A DNA stretch of 64,000 nt from Cordia subcordata. Its lineage: Eukaryota > Streptophyta > Magnoliopsida > Boraginales > Cordiaceae. The notes under the pieces are model-generated. The model was not told the origin of the DNA. It saw nothing but the letters and a program-made list of their open reading frames with translations, and did no database searches. Shown piece after piece: positions 36,255-48,154 of this stretch (position 1 is the first letter of the stretch; each line of letters begins with the position of its first letter). The position numbers were made by a program, and so were the translations under genes. Where the stretch lies: positions 18,213,001 through 18,277,000 of the forward strand of contig JAPTOF010000007.1 in NCBI GenBank assembly GCA_028554755.1, written 5' to 3'.

Positions 36255-36357
36255 ATGTATATACATATACATACATGTAAATATATAAATATATATATAC
36301 ATACATATATGTGTGTGTGTATGCATACACACACATACATATATATATATATATACA
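36255..36357. repeat. TA/TG/CA dinucleotide-rich microsatellite
   Basis: Runs of TATACATA, (GT)n, (CA)n and (TA)n make a compound microsatellite. Confidence 0.85.
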
Positions 36358-39042
36358 TTACTCTCTATATAAAAGAGGCAATGCTCAATTTTTTTGGTAC
36401 AAATGACGTTGCATTACTCAATTTTCTGTTGGTGCAAATGACATCATTTTAATACTTGGACGTCTTGTTTTTTTGAAAGTGCAAAACAACGTGGCTAAGC
36501 AGACGATTACTCTATTTCTTGGACTTTGATGTTGCTATCTCCATTAAATATCAAAATAATTAATGCAAATTGATTTATTTATTTTTTGTTTTGTTGATGA
36601 TGCATTTAAGATATTAGAAAAAGAAGCAGCAGTTGCAAAAAGTGAGGCATTACGATGCAATAGTGCAGAAACAGAGCACTTGGTAGTAGTGAATCAGTGA
36701 GTCCTTCTCTCCGTTTAAGTATGTGGTAAAATGGAAAAATTTGTTACAAAAACTAGGAATCCTTTTTGACGAAAGGAGATTGCAAGTCTTCACTTTTTTT
36801 TTTCCTAATTATTGTTTGTTTAGTTTTGTTAATTTTTACATATTAGTTTAAGTAACAAAGCTCCCTATCTATATGTACCATATATTTATAATTATACTTC
36901 AGTACCTCATTGCCTTTTTTGCTCTTTAATTTTTGACAATATAAGGTCTAATTCTAAAAGCCATTATAGTAAAACTGTGTGGATGCTGAATTGGACCTTT
37001 TCCTATTTCTGTTCGTTTGATATTATTGGTGTTATGATCAGGTAGTTATCACTAAATTTAAGGAAGATGTGTTAATGTTGTTGCTATTGTTGGGTTAGCA
37101 GAAGAGCATATAACGTAGATTATATACCCTTTCTTGTGATTGAAAAACTTTAAAATGTGTTTAATGTGTAATTGCCTGCTATGATTTATACCAAGAGGTT
37201 GAAATTATGCCGAATGTGGGTATGCTATAAAGATAGAGTCCTATCATGATTCAAATGTACCCTAGTTCAAAGATGATAGAATCTATATGTTTTATGATTA
37301 GATAAATTGTAACTCCAATAAATGTGGTATTTGTAATTGTATCTAAGTAGGACTTTTGGTGTATTTATGTTATATAGAATCATCAATATTTTCCCATATT
37401 ATCACTCTATATATGCAGACCTAGTAAGTGGTAATGTAGTGTTTGATAATGGCATGAAATGAATCTAAATGATAAGATGAGATAAAGATGCAAGGAATTG
37501 AAATGATCTTGTCTTTGGAATGTGAAAATTTGGCAATTGTTGTGGTCATGGGTCAAAATGAAATGAAAAAGGAAGAAAACAAGGATTAACATCTACTATA
37601 ATTCAGTTTTAAGCTTATAATCAAACCATACAGAGATCAAATAGTTTCATTTTCATTTTAGTTATTTCCTCTAATCATCACCAATACATTACAAGGCTGA
37701 TTATTTCAGAGCAAAATGCTTCTCTTTATTTCTTCATTCATCAGATTTTGATTTCTATGAAAGAGCATCACTTCTCACAAATTTTGATGCACATATCCAC
37801 ATTATCTTAAGAGGATTATGTGTTTCAAGAGGTTGCTAGTTTATCACCAAATAGATTAAAATTGATGGAAGAAATGTCTTCAACAATTACACTCAATTTA
37901 GGCAATCTAGTTTGTGAAAGCTTTGGGATTTATATCCATATGGAAATCACACTGTTTAAAGTACTAATAGAGGCAGTGAGTTTGCTTTCGACCTACATTT
38001 AGTGCCGCATGTTAGTTCAAATTCTAGCTGGGATGAGAATTTTAATGCAACAAAAGTTGCAGCTAATAAGAGTGCCTTATCACTTTTGGACTATGCATGA
38101 ACATTTGCAATTCACCATTCTTATGTTTTAGATGCACTTGAAATTAGAGATGAAAACGTTCTTTTGTGTTCTCTTGCTTGCTGCTAAAAGGAAAAGAAAC
38201 TTGTAGTCTATATATTTATCCAATTGAGAAAAATCAATTTACCAGGACAATCTATTTTACAATGTATAATTATTTTTCAATATTAATATGCTAATATGAA
38301 ATCAAACTACGACTTTATGGTGTTGAAAGGAAACTTGTAGTATGTATGTCTATTCAATTGAGGGAAATCAATTTATTTGAGAAATCTATTTTACACAGTA
38401 TAATTATTTTTCTATATTAATATGGTAATATAAAATCAAAATGCAAATTTATAGGCATGGCAGGCTGAGCATTCCTCGATCCTTGCACATTCGTATATAA
38501 ATGTCACAACCTATTTGTTGTATAGTGTAACATAAGCTTAATTGTAGAGAAATTATTTGCAAACAACAATCTATATCCTCTCAAAATCAATGCACTAATC
38601 TTTTTGTATCTTGAATATCTTTATTACATATTTATTGACTATAGCAGTATAGGATGCTACAAACATTGTAGATTATACACTTTGATATTTATGTATAACT
38701 ATAATCACTATATTATTTAATGAATTTCCCTATTATTATCATTATATTAAATGTACTAACATCAACAAATTATTGGTTGAGGTGGTAGCGATTAGAACAC
38801 AAGTTCAAATCCCTAAAAGCACACTCTCTACCTAATAGTGATTAGTCCGAGGGATACCCTAGCTCAAAGCAATGAAATAGTGTCCTTATGCATTTGTTTT
38901 AATTTTGACTTGTTGGAAAGGTTTTTCCTTTATTGCTCTTGGCCAGGTAGGAATTAGTTTAGGGAATACTCTAGCTCAAAGCAATGACATAGGGTCTTAT
39001 TGCATTCGTTTCAATTTTGATAACATTTTAATATAAACTAAT
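36358..39042. other. Intergenic with possible Helitron 5' end and captured exon
   Basis: TCTCTATATAAAAGAGGCAA at about 36363 looks like a Helitron 5' end. At 36622-36696 is an exon-like stretch (acceptor TTTAAG, donor GTGAGT) encoding ILEKEAAVAKSEALRCNSAE. Near 38775-38830, GGTAGCGATTAG and AGTTCAAATCCC resemble the two Pol III boxes of a SINE. The last 250 bases flank copia element C. Confidence 0.4.
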
Positions 39043-39374
39043 TGTTGGGGAAAAACATGCAAACACGAAAAATACGAGAAGAAATAACGGACACAAGAAT
39101 TACGTGGTTCGGCTTTAAAGCCTACGTCCACGGGCATCAGAAAATAATTCTATTATTGATCACGAATGCTACAAGGCTCTCACTTTGGTTTCTCTCTCAC
39201 ACATAACATAATGAGTATTGCCACATATTTATAGTGCAAAGGTTTCCTAAACCTATTAAGCAGAAAAGGCAACTAATTAATTATGTGCTACAAAAGGTAA
39301 CAAGTGAATAAGGTAATATGCTAACAAGGAAATCTGCTATTCTTGTTGTCCAAGAATATGGGCCACATTCAACA
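39043..39374 (-). repeat. 3' LTR of element C (332 bp)
   Basis: Left-hand LTR, same length as its partner and about 95% identical by eye. Purine-rich AAGGTGGAGATT precedes it on the minus strand (about 39375-39386) and is the likely polypurine tract. Confidence 0.93.
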
Positions 39375-39795
39375 AATCTCCACCTTGGCACATATTCGCT
39401 CCAATCAATACACCATCATCCCTGCAGCCAACTGCCTCTAAGAGCTCAATGCTCAGATCAAGAACAAAGAACCAAGTCCAAGCAATGCTTAAACTTGCCG
39501 ACCGAACCACCTTAGTCATCATATCTGTTGGATTCTCATGGGTAGATATCTTCTGCACCGATATGATTCCTTGTGATACAACATCTCTGATAAAGTGATA
39601 TCTGATATCAATGTGTTTAGTCCTCTCATTATACATCTGATTCTTCATCAGATGGATTGCACTCTGGCTATCACAAAAGATCAGATTTGTATCTTGCACC
39701 CAAGATCACGAACCGTGCCTTGTAACCACATGGCTTCCTTCACGCCTTCTCGCAATTGCCATGTACTCGCTTCAAGAGTTGACAATGCCACGAGA
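39375..39795 (-). pseudogene. Copia RNase H, C-terminal part, of element C
   Basis: Continues in another frame after a frameshift. LIFCDSQSAIHLMKNQMYNE and KHIDIRYHFIRDVVSQG are typical of copia RNase H, and ENPTDMMTKVV is the usual end. The open frame runs on into the 3' LTR because the normal end is not marked by a stop nearby. Confidence 0.8.
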
Positions 39796-41238
39796 TCAGA
39801 ATGTCGCTTTCCAACTGATAGCACATCCAGAGAGAGTAAAAACGTAACCTGTCAGAGATCTTCTCTTATCAAGGTCACCCGTAAAGTCTGAATCACAATA
39901 ACCCACCAACCTCACGCAATCTCCAGTCATCTTGTTAAACAGTAAACCTATATTCGTAGTGCCACGCAAATATCTCATTATCCATTTCATCGCTTCCCAG
40001 TGTGCTTTCCCAGGTGATGTCATATACCTGCTCACAACTCTAACTGCATGTAAAATATCAGGACGAGTGCATACCATAGCATACATCAAGCTACCAACAG
40101 CACTCGAGTATGGAACATAAGACATATGCTCCACCTCCTCCTCAGTTTTAGGTGACAAATCTACAAACAACTTGAAATGAGCAGCAAGCGGCACACTCAC
40201 AGGCTTTGCTTTCAGCATCCCGAAACGCTCTAGCAATTTCTCAATATAACTCTGCTGAGACAAGAACAGCTTCCCAGCGTTTCTATATCTATGAATCTCC
40301 ATGCCAAGAATCTTTTTTGCTGCTCCAAGATCCTTCATCTCAAACTCATCACCTAGCTGCTTCTTTAATTCGTCGATTGCAGACATGCTTTTAACAGCAA
40401 TGAGCATATCATCGACATACAATAACAAGTACATAAACGAACCATCTAGAAGCCTTTTGAGATACACACAGCTGTCATAGGTACTCTTTGTGTATCCAGT
40501 ACCTACCATGAATGTGTCAAATCTCTTATACCATTGCTGAGGTGACTGCTTCAACCCATACAAGGACTTCTTCAGTTTGCAAATATGGTTCTCCTTACTA
40601 GGAACTACATACCCCTCCGGTTGACTGATGTAAATTTGCTCTTCAAGATCACTATGCAAAAACGCCGTTTTCATATCTAGCTGCTCAAGCTCTAAGTCAT
40701 TAAGAGCAACCAAGGCAAGTAAAACCTTGATGGAACTATGCTTCACAACTGGATAGAACACTTCGTTGAAGTCAACACCCTCCCTTTGTGTATAGCCTTT
40801 TGCCACCAACCGTGCCTTGTATCGAGGACCTTCAACCCCTAGAGTACCTTCCTTTTCCTTGTAAACCCATTTGCAACTGACAACTCGCTGTCCCTTAGGC
40901 AATTCAACAAGCTTCCATGTTTGATTATTATGAAAAGACTCAATCTCCTCACTCATGGCACCCACCCACTGAGCAGAATCTTTTCCAGATATGGCCTCTT
41001 TGTATGAATTCGGCTCATGTCCTTCAATTTTTTCGGCAACAGTCAAAGCATAAGCAACAAGATCAGCGTATTCGTACCTTTGAGGCTCTCTAATCTGTCT
41101 CTTTTCTCGCCCAGAGGCAATGCTGTACTTCTGTTGTTCAGACACATTTTGATCATGTACCTCAGTTGGTTGAGTCGGCTGAATTTGGCTGCTACTATTG
41201 CTAGATGGAACATTTGGAACATCAGCAAATACCTCCAC
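39796..41238 (-). pseudogene. Copia reverse transcriptase and start of RNase H of element C
   Basis: Open for 480 codons and the best preserved piece of C. It has [36 protein letters not shown] and the active-site LLLYVDDMLIAV, then the RNase H start YCDSDFTGDLDKRRSLTGYVF. The frame breaks after AISWKATF, near 39796. Confidence 0.9.
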
Positions 41239-41304
41239 CTGCTCTTTGACACCGTGGTCTAAACCAGCTACCGCTTTCTCCTTTTCTTGGTCTAATAAAG
41301 CAGA

Positions 41305-42576
41305 CTAATTGAATATGACATCCCTGTTGATGAGGAAACCTGGAGACTTTAGATCTGTGCACCACAACCTGTAACCTTTTCTCTCGGACGCATAGCCTAG
41401 AAATATGCATTTCTTTGCCCTTGACTCCAACTTACCATCCTTCACGTGAGCGTATGCAGGGCAACCGAACACCCTCAATCGAGAGTAGTCAGCAAGCTTA
41501 CCAGACCATAACTCAAAAGGAGTTTTCAATTCAATAGCTTTGGATGGAGACCTATTCACCAAGTAGCATGCCGTATTGACGGCTTCAGCCCAAAAGTCTT
41601 GACTCAAACTAGATTGGGAGAACATACAACGAGCTCTCTCCACCAGAGTTCTATTCATGCGTTCTGCAACTCTATTCTATTGTGGTGTCCTTACACATGT
41701 GCGGTGTCTCACAATGCCATGTTTCCTGCAGAACTCATCAAACTCTTTATTGCAATATTCGAACCCATTGTCAGTCCTAAGACGCTTAATTTGTTTACCA
41801 GTCTGCTTCTCAATCAACGTCTTCCACTCGACAAATGTTGAAAATGCCTCATCTTTAGTTTTCAAGAAGTATACCCACACCATCCGAGAGTATGCATCAA
41901 TGAAAGTGATGTAATACCTGGCACCTTTCGTGGAAGGAACTTTATTAGGACCCCAAAGATCAGAATGAATATAATCAAGTGTGCCTTTGGTGTTTTCCTG
42001 CCCCTTGCTGAACTTTACCTTGGTTTGCTTTCCAAAAACACAATGCTCGCAGAATTCAAGCTTTCCAGTTCTTTGTCCACAAAAAAAATCCTTCTTACTC
42101 AGCTCGGTCAGTCCTCTTTCGCTCATATGGCCCAACCTTTTGTGCCATAACTGCGTAGTGTCATTATCACTCTCCTCAGATGTAACAGCTGCAACACCTG
42201 TAACTGTACTACCTTGAAGGACATATAGGCCGCCAGTCAAGTTCCCTTTCAAGAGCACAATTGCACCTTTGGTCACCTTTAAGACACTATTCTCACTTCG
42301 GAATTTGTATCCATGAGAATTCAAATGCCCAAGAGAAATCAAGTTTTTCTTCAGCTCCGGAACATGCCAACACTCGAGAGATCTTGTAATACCATCAAAC
42401 ATCTTGATATTTACGATGCACATTCCCTCCACCTTCAACGAAAGATCATTATCTAGAAAGACTTTCCTTTCTCTTTTGGAATAAGAAGAGAACCAGTCGC
42501 GTCTAGGACACATATGGAACGTTGCACCAGTATCAAGAATATATTGATTATGCCACTGTGATCCACTCACAGTCAA
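41305..42576 (-). pseudogene. Copia protease and integrase of element C
   Basis: Protease motif DTGATFHMCPRRDWF at about 42530. GAG-pre-integrase with LWHKRLGHMSERGL and CEHCVFGKQTKVKF. Integrase core with SDLWGP (first Asp) and RTDNGFEY (second Asp). TAG at 41677-41679 interrupts just before the third catalytic residue, in the segment that continues as VAERMNRTL (Glu kept). The integrase C-terminal part runs to about 41305. Confidence 0.88.
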
Positions 42577-42599
42577 AACTTCCCTGCACTACTCCGCTT

Positions 42600-43404
42600 A
42601 TCTCCATCATCACAAGACTCTCCACCACATTAGCTGAATTCTCCACCTTTTTCTTTCCCTTTTTCAATTTTGGACATTCTTTCTTAATGTGACCCTTTTC
42701 ACCATACTCGAAACAGCGTAGCTCCTTGCTCTTGATTTTGACCTTGACTTACTTTTCTTTCTACTCGAAAATCCCCCTCTATTCTCCGATCTCCCTCTAC
42801 TCACTAAACCTTCCCCATGAACTTCTTCCTTATGTCCCGGAATATGTGTTTGAAGATTCTTCGATTTTAATGAAGTAATCACATCTTCAAAGGTAATTTT
42901 ATCCCTCCCGCACAACATAGTGTCCACAAAGTTCATATATGAAGGCGGTAAGGAGCATAATACGATCATAGCTTGATCTTCGTCATCAATTTTAACACCC
43001 ACATCCTTCAAAGCAATAAAATAAGAGGTAAACTCATCAAGGTGTTGTTTTAGTGAGGTACCTTCTTTCATTCTAAGATGATACAATCGCTTCTTCAAGT
43101 AGAGGCGATTTGTGAGAAATTTAGATGCATACAATTCCACCAAAGTATTTCAAGCCTCAACTGCTATCGTTTTCTCAGCAATCTCTAGCAATACTTCATT
43201 TGTCACGGACATATGTATTGCACTCAAGGCTTTCGCTTCGAGTTCTTCTCTTGCTGCTGGTTCCGTCTTTTCCGGGATTACTTCTTCAATGACTTTCCAA
43301 AGTCCCTACATTGTCATAAATGCCTTGAATCTGATCCTCCATAGACTGAAACTCATTCTCCCGTCAAACTTCTCGATTTCAAACTTTCCACCTGAGGAAG
43401 ACAT
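42600..43404 (-). pseudogene. Copia gag of element C
   Basis: ATG at 43404 starts MSSSGGKFEIEKFDG, the usual Tnt1-type gag start. Two in-frame stops follow (near 43304 and 43150), then the core KRLYHLRMKEGTSLKQHLDEF and SLPPSYMNFVDTM is open. After a basic Arg/Ser-rich part the frame shifts before the zinc knuckle. There CFEYGEKGHIKKEC has Tyr in place of the second Cys. Confidence 0.82.
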
Positions 43405-43499
43405 CTTCGTTTGCTCAAAACTCACACGTTGGGATGGAATTTGGCTCAATGGACTGCAAAAACGGATTCAGCATGTTGATGAACCTTAGGAACACCCCC

Positions 43500-43736
43500 G
43501 GTCAACTTTGGTCAACACAGGTCAAAGTCAAACTTGTTGGTCAAAGTCAAGACCGTCCCTAAACACGTACTTCGGAGCAAAATTTGGAAAAACAGAGTCC
43601 AAAAATGGGCTCAATACGTCAAAAAACGTGGGGTAAGGCTCTGGTCAAATCCAGTCAACCCTTGGTCAATGGTCAATAGTCAAAGTCAAACCCGGTCAAC
43701 GCTGGTCAAAGGTCAAATCTGGTCTGATGGTCAAAT
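43500..43736 (-). promoter_or_regulatory. Dense W-box cluster in the leader of element C
   Basis: Seventeen GTCAA cores occur in about 237 bases. Sixteen of them are GGTCAA or AGTCAA on the plus strand, that is TTGACC or TTGACT (W-box TTGACY) in the sense of the element. They lie in the transcribed leader, 1.0-1.2 kb after the 5' LTR and just before gag. WRKY factors bind this motif in defence genes, so a role in stress response is a guess. A simple repeat expansion could give the same picture. Confidence 0.6.
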
Positions 43737-43739
43737 CAG

Positions 43740-44687
43740 CTTTTTTTTTTTTCCTAGACTAGACCCAAATCCAAAAATAAAAACCTTTTTCTTTTCTTTT
43801 TCCTCTTAGGCTGTATCCAAAACCCAAGCCCAAAGAATTTTGTTTATTTTTGGAAACTACCCAAGCCCAACACACCAAAAAAAAAAAAAAACCCAAGACC
43901 TTCAATTCAAGCCTAAAACAAAACCCAAAGCCCAACAAAAAATAAAACCCAGTCCAAACTCCACCAAAAAACTCTACTCGACCCAAAAAAAAACACCCCG
44001 GTCCAAGAATAAAGTCAAACCACCCAAACCCAATAACCAATTCGACCTGAAACCAATACCCAAGAACCCGCGGGTGCTTTCTTCTTCACCCACTTTTCAA
44101 CCCAAACAAAAAACCAACCCGACCCAGTGCTAACTTGTTTTTTCGGCCACCAAAATCGACGCGACAACTACCGTTGTTCTCCTCGTCGAACGGCAAGCTA
44201 GTCAATAGCCTCTAAACGCCGAATAACCCACTGGAACTCTGCCAACAACCACCTTGTCCCCGGTGAGCTTCAAGGCTTCTCCAATGGCAACTCTCAATCC
44301 GATCTACGAAACTTCGCACCGCTTGTACCAAATTGATCCTCGTCGAGCGTATACCTCACGGTACCTTTCAATTGTCGATATTCACACTGGAGCACCGTCG
44401 TGACCACCAAGAAAATCCACGACCTTTGAGTTTCAAAAAACGTGATTCAAACCATCAATACGCGACGCGAATACCGTCGATCAACTCCTGTCTACGAGAG
44501 GAAACTTTTGGTACCAATATTGTGCAATTTCGTTAATGAAAACGTGAGCTTCAATTTTGGTAGCAAACGATGGTTTAAGGCTTTGTTTGGCTTGAAGCTT
44601 ATTTGGTTTCACAGAGCACTGTATGGTTGAGCTTTAATTGAGTTTTGGTGTTTTTTTTTTTTTCCCTTGCCGCGGATTACTACCTAA
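43740..44687 (-). other. Untranslated leader of element C
   Basis: About 950 bases between primer site and W-box cluster. The part 43750-44110 is rich in CCCAA-type motifs on the plus strand. The open frames there are low-complexity and not convincing as proteins. Confidence 0.5.
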
Positions 44688-44699
44688 GCTCTGATACTA
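44688..44699 (-). promoter_or_regulatory. Primer-binding site of element C
   Basis: TAGTATCAGAGC on the minus strand, three bases from the 5' LTR. It matches the initiator-Met tRNA site TGGTATCAGAGC except for the second base. Confidence 0.8.
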
Positions 44700-44702
44700 G
44701 TT

Positions 44703-45034
44703 TGTTGGGAAAAAATATGCAAACACCAAGAATACGAGAAGAAATAACGGACAAAAGAATTACGTGGTTCGGCTTTAAAGCTTACGTCTACGGGCAGCAG
44801 AGAATAATTATATTATTGATCACGAATGCTACAAGGCTTTCACTTTGGTTTCTCTCACACACATAACATAATGAGTATTGCCACATATTTATAGTGCAAA
44901 GGTTTCCTAAACCTATTAAGCAGAAAAGGCAACTAATTAATTATGTGCTACAAAAGATAACAAGCGAATAAGGTAATATGCTAATAAGGAAATATGCTAT
45001 TCTTGTTGCCCAAGAATACGGGCCACATTCAACA
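44703..45034 (-). repeat. 5' LTR of element C (332 bp)
   Basis: Right-hand LTR. Read on the minus strand it begins TGTTGAATGTGGCCCG and ends TTTTCCCAACA. TATA-like CACTATAAATATGTGG lies near 44882-44897. Confidence 0.93.
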
Positions 45035-45039
45035 CTAAC

Positions 45040-45974
45040 ATTGTTAAAATTTTGCATAAGTATTATCCATTTCAATTTATTTTAATAGTTACATAGGGTC
45101 TTAATGCATTTGTTTTAATTCTAGTAGCATTTTAATATAAAATAACATTCTTCTTAAAATTTTTTGTAAGCATTATCTATTTCTAATTATTGTATTACTG
45201 TTATTGTGCTCTAGCTTCATAGGATAAAATTTATTACTCTATTACTGTTGTAGTATTCATAATGCATTAATTATAGCTTGATAGAATATAATTTACTTTA
45301 TTTGTGTTGTAATATTCATTATGTATTAGTTATTATATATTTGGTAGCAATTTCTCTATCTTTTTTGTCTGTAAAGAATGTTATGAGAACTATGTGATTA
45401 TTAGCTTATAAAATGTTACAAATATATAGCTTAAACTAGATGTTTGCTTGTACTGCAAAATTAAATTTATCACACGTCTTATTATTAGCTTAAAAAACAA
45501 CAAAATGAACAAACTCAATTAAGATTTATAAATGATAAGATTAACTTTAAACAACTATTTTACAATCCAAGCAAAAGAATTAATTTGAAGATACAAATCT
45601 TTATAAAATTCATTCACAAATAAAAACGAATTTCATGCCATTCGCACTTTCGCTCACTATGTGTATATCAAACCTTTTTTCTCGTCTAAATTGCTGGAAA
45701 GTAAGGAGAAAAACTTTATTGGGAGTTGGTTAGAATTTAGGAAACATTTTGGGAAGGCATATAAAATTTCTTTAGAAACATCATTTGGTTTATGGTAGGG
45801 GTGTACATGGTTTGATTTGCCAGTGCCTATATCGTGTACTTGACGAATGATGTTCCCCAAGAGAACCACGCACCCCTCCTTTGCGTGTTTTACATGCACC
45901 CAATCCAAAAAAAAAAAAAAACCCAACAACAACAGATTAGTGCTGCACACCCTCATACATATAGAAACTCGAAG
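45040..45974. other. Intergenic, right flank of element C
   Basis: AT-rich sequence with short similarity to the left flank of C (CTTAATGCATTTGTTTTAATT here and near 38887), so C seems inserted into an older repeat. No gene recognised. Confidence 0.5.
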
Positions 45975-46334
45975 ATGGCGTTAATGGTGGACATTGATCG
46001 GAGCATCCAAACACCAAGTGGAAGGTACCATTCGATCAGCAATGGTGTAGGAAAGCTTCTCATGTTGACAGCACGAGCTCTCATGGTTGAAAGAAGCACC
46101 AGCATGTTGATGAAGATGGTGGTCGGTGAGGTAATGGATGTGATATTTGGTGCAGGCAAATCTGGCGTGAAAGGTGCCATTAGAACTGTGATGACAAGGG
46201 GAAGCTATTTGTGGTGGTGTTGTGCCAAGAAGATGCTGGAATTAACACTGGCGAAGAGATTGGTTTGTTTGGTTGGTTTTGTCGATGAAGAAGACCTTAA
46301 AAAAATATCGATTAAAAGTTTTGAACATAAATAA
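45975..46334 (+). CDS. Hypothetical protein, 119 residues
   Basis: Open frame starting MALMVDIDRSIQTPSGRYH and ending at TAA. I do not recognise a family. Codons are not AT-biased like the flanks, and the middle part is rich in Met, Val and Leu (MLMKMVVGEVMDVIFGAG) with a Trp-Trp-Cys-Cys patch. No domain, signal or neighbour supports a function. It may be a fragment of a gene or transposon, or a chance open frame. Confidence 0.25.
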   Translation: MALMVDIDRSIQTPSGRYHSISNGVGKLLMLTARALMVERSTSMLMKMVVGEVMDVIFGAGKSGVKGAIRTVMTRGSYLWWCCAKKMLELTLAKRLVCLVGFVDEEDLKKISIKSFEHK

Positions 46335-46950
46335 TTAAAATTGTGAATGTATAATATAAAGTATGTAAATAAATAAAAATTGTGAACATATACAATAAAA
46401 ATTGTGACATATAAAAACTATGAATTTTTAAAGAATTCATTTCAATTTAAAAAAATGAAGAAAAGATTGATTTTTTCATTTTAATTTCATTATCTTTTAT
46501 ATTTTATTTTTAAATTTATGAAAATTAAAAAATTATTACTCAAAAATATATATATCATAGATTCACAATTTTATATTATATGTTTATAATTTTTACCTAC
46601 ATGTTTACAATTTTTATACGTTCACAATCTTTATATTACTTCTTCATAATTTTTCATGCATTCACAATTTTTATACTATATGTTCACAATGTTTATACAT
46701 TCACAATTTTTATATTATATGTTCACAATTTTTAATTATTTACATATTTATATTAAATCTTCACAATTTCAATATTTTATATTTATAACTTGTGACCTAC
46801 ATGTCCACTCCTGTAAATTAAATGTTAACAATTTCAATATTTTATATTCATAATTTTCTATTATATGTTCACAATTTTAATTATTTACATATTTTATATT
46901 AAATGTTTACAATTTCAATATTTTACGTTCACAACTCTAAAGTCATTCTT
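46335..46950. repeat. AT-rich array of TTCACAATTTTTAT-type motifs with inverted part
   Basis: From about 46560 to 46950, TTCACAATTT/TTATATTATATG recurs at spacings of about 20-30 bases. From about 46339 to 46425 the same motif occurs in reverse complement (AAAAATTGTGAA). The two orientations flank about 120 bases, so the segment could form an imperfect hairpin. Confidence 0.65.
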
Positions 46951-47890
46951 CTGCATCAATCATCTGCTAATGCCACCTCCGTCCACTATTTATTCTGATT
47001 CAAGCCAAGCTTCACAAAAAAATTCAAGCCAAGACTTCAGAATTCTAAGAATAAAACACATCACGAAATAGTTTTGCCCTTTACTCATCTCTTTTACCAT
47101 CTTCACTCATCAATCCTCACCCTACTTGAGAAAACAACATCAATAGCAATTCCAACCAAGCTGTATTAATGAAACAAACAAACAAAAATGCAAAAAAGGA
47201 ATAAAAAACCAAATCTGTTCAGATCTTCACCATGATCAAACTCGACTCCATAGCAGATGCAATCAACGACCACCATTAACCACACTGACTAACTCACATG
47301 AACACACCCAGATGACATACACAAATCTGGAAAAATCACTCCAAAAATCACAAAAAAAAGAAAGGGTGAGAGAATAGCAGAGCAAGAGAAAAAATCCCCA
47401 GCCTCTATCATTGCCACTGTGCCCACATAGCATACACATGGATCTATTACAAAGCTAAAAAAATCACTCTAAAAAGCCAAAAAAAGAATTAAAGAGAGAG
47501 AATAGCAGAACAAGAGCAATGATCCCCAGTCTCCACCATCGTCGCCACGTAGAAGCGTTTGAATCCTTCATTGTAAATCACAAACCACAACACAGAGAGA
47601 AAAAGGAGAGAATGGAAAGAGAACAACAGAGAGAGAAAGGAGAGGATAGAGAGAGAGAATGCTGAAGTTGAAGAGAGAGATTTTCTTTTAAAGTAGGCGG
47701 GTGTATTATTCTGTACTTAGCTCATCTGGTATATGTAGGCTAAGATGCATGGTATTATTTGTTTTGGTTTGTAGGCCTTATACCGTGTATTATATGTATA
47801 GTGCTTTGTTTGAGCATTGCGCCATACTGTGTATCAACAGCATATGCACAGTACATAGCAGTACATGTATTTAAAATTTTATATTATATG
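46951..47890. other. Intergenic segment between two AT-rich arrays
   Basis: Less AT-rich, with purine-rich AGAGAGA stretches around 47360-47680. No coding region recognised. It may be the middle of one degenerate transposon whose ends are the arrays. Confidence 0.4.
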
Positions 47891-48151
47891 TTCAAAACTC
47901 TTATATTATATATTCAGAATTTTTATATTTTATGTTCAACACTTCTATTATTCACAATTTTTTAACAATAAAGTTCATAAGGTTAATTTTTCATGGCTCT
48001 TATATTACTTGTTCAAAAATTTTAAATAATATTCAAAACTCTTATATTATATTTTAGAATTTTTATATTTTAGGTTCAATGCTTTTAATTATTTACAACT
48101 TTTTAACAATAAACTCATAAGTTTAATTTTTCACGACTCTTATATTACATG
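47891..48151. repeat. Two-copy direct repeat, period about 141
   Basis: TTCAAAACTCTTATATTATAT starts at 47891 and again at 48032. The copies share further blocks such as TTTTTAACAATAAA and TTAATTTTTCA.G.CTCTTA. Same motif style as the 46.5-kb array. A further fragment lies at 49085-49170. Confidence 0.7.
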
Positions 48152-48154
48152 TTA

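Larger units (their letters stand above)
39043..45034 (-). mobile_element. Tnt1-like copia retrotransposon C, full structure, defective
   Basis: Copia element of 5992 bp on the minus strand, intergenic. LTRs of 332 bp lie at 44703-45034 (5') and 39043-39374 (3'), TGTTGGG..TTCAACA. The flanks are CTAAT (39038-39042) and CTAAC (45035-45039), a 5-bp target duplication with one mismatch. Domain order gag, protease, integrase, RT, RNase H. The protein style (DTGATFHMCPRRDWF, YVDDMLIAV, CDSQSAIHLMKN) is that of the Tork/Tnt1 group, distinct from A and B. The two LTRs differ at about 18 of 332 positions. Stops in gag and integrase and frameshifts at the zinc knuckle and before RNase H make it defective. 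Confidence 0.95.

Noticed and set aside
36255..36452. Open frame of alternating Tyr, Ile and His
   Set aside because: Product of the TA/CA microsatellite.
43759..44133. Open frames rich in Lys/Pro or Gly/Phe in the leader of element C
   Set aside because: They follow from low-complexity CCCAA and AAACC repeats on both strands and have no domain.
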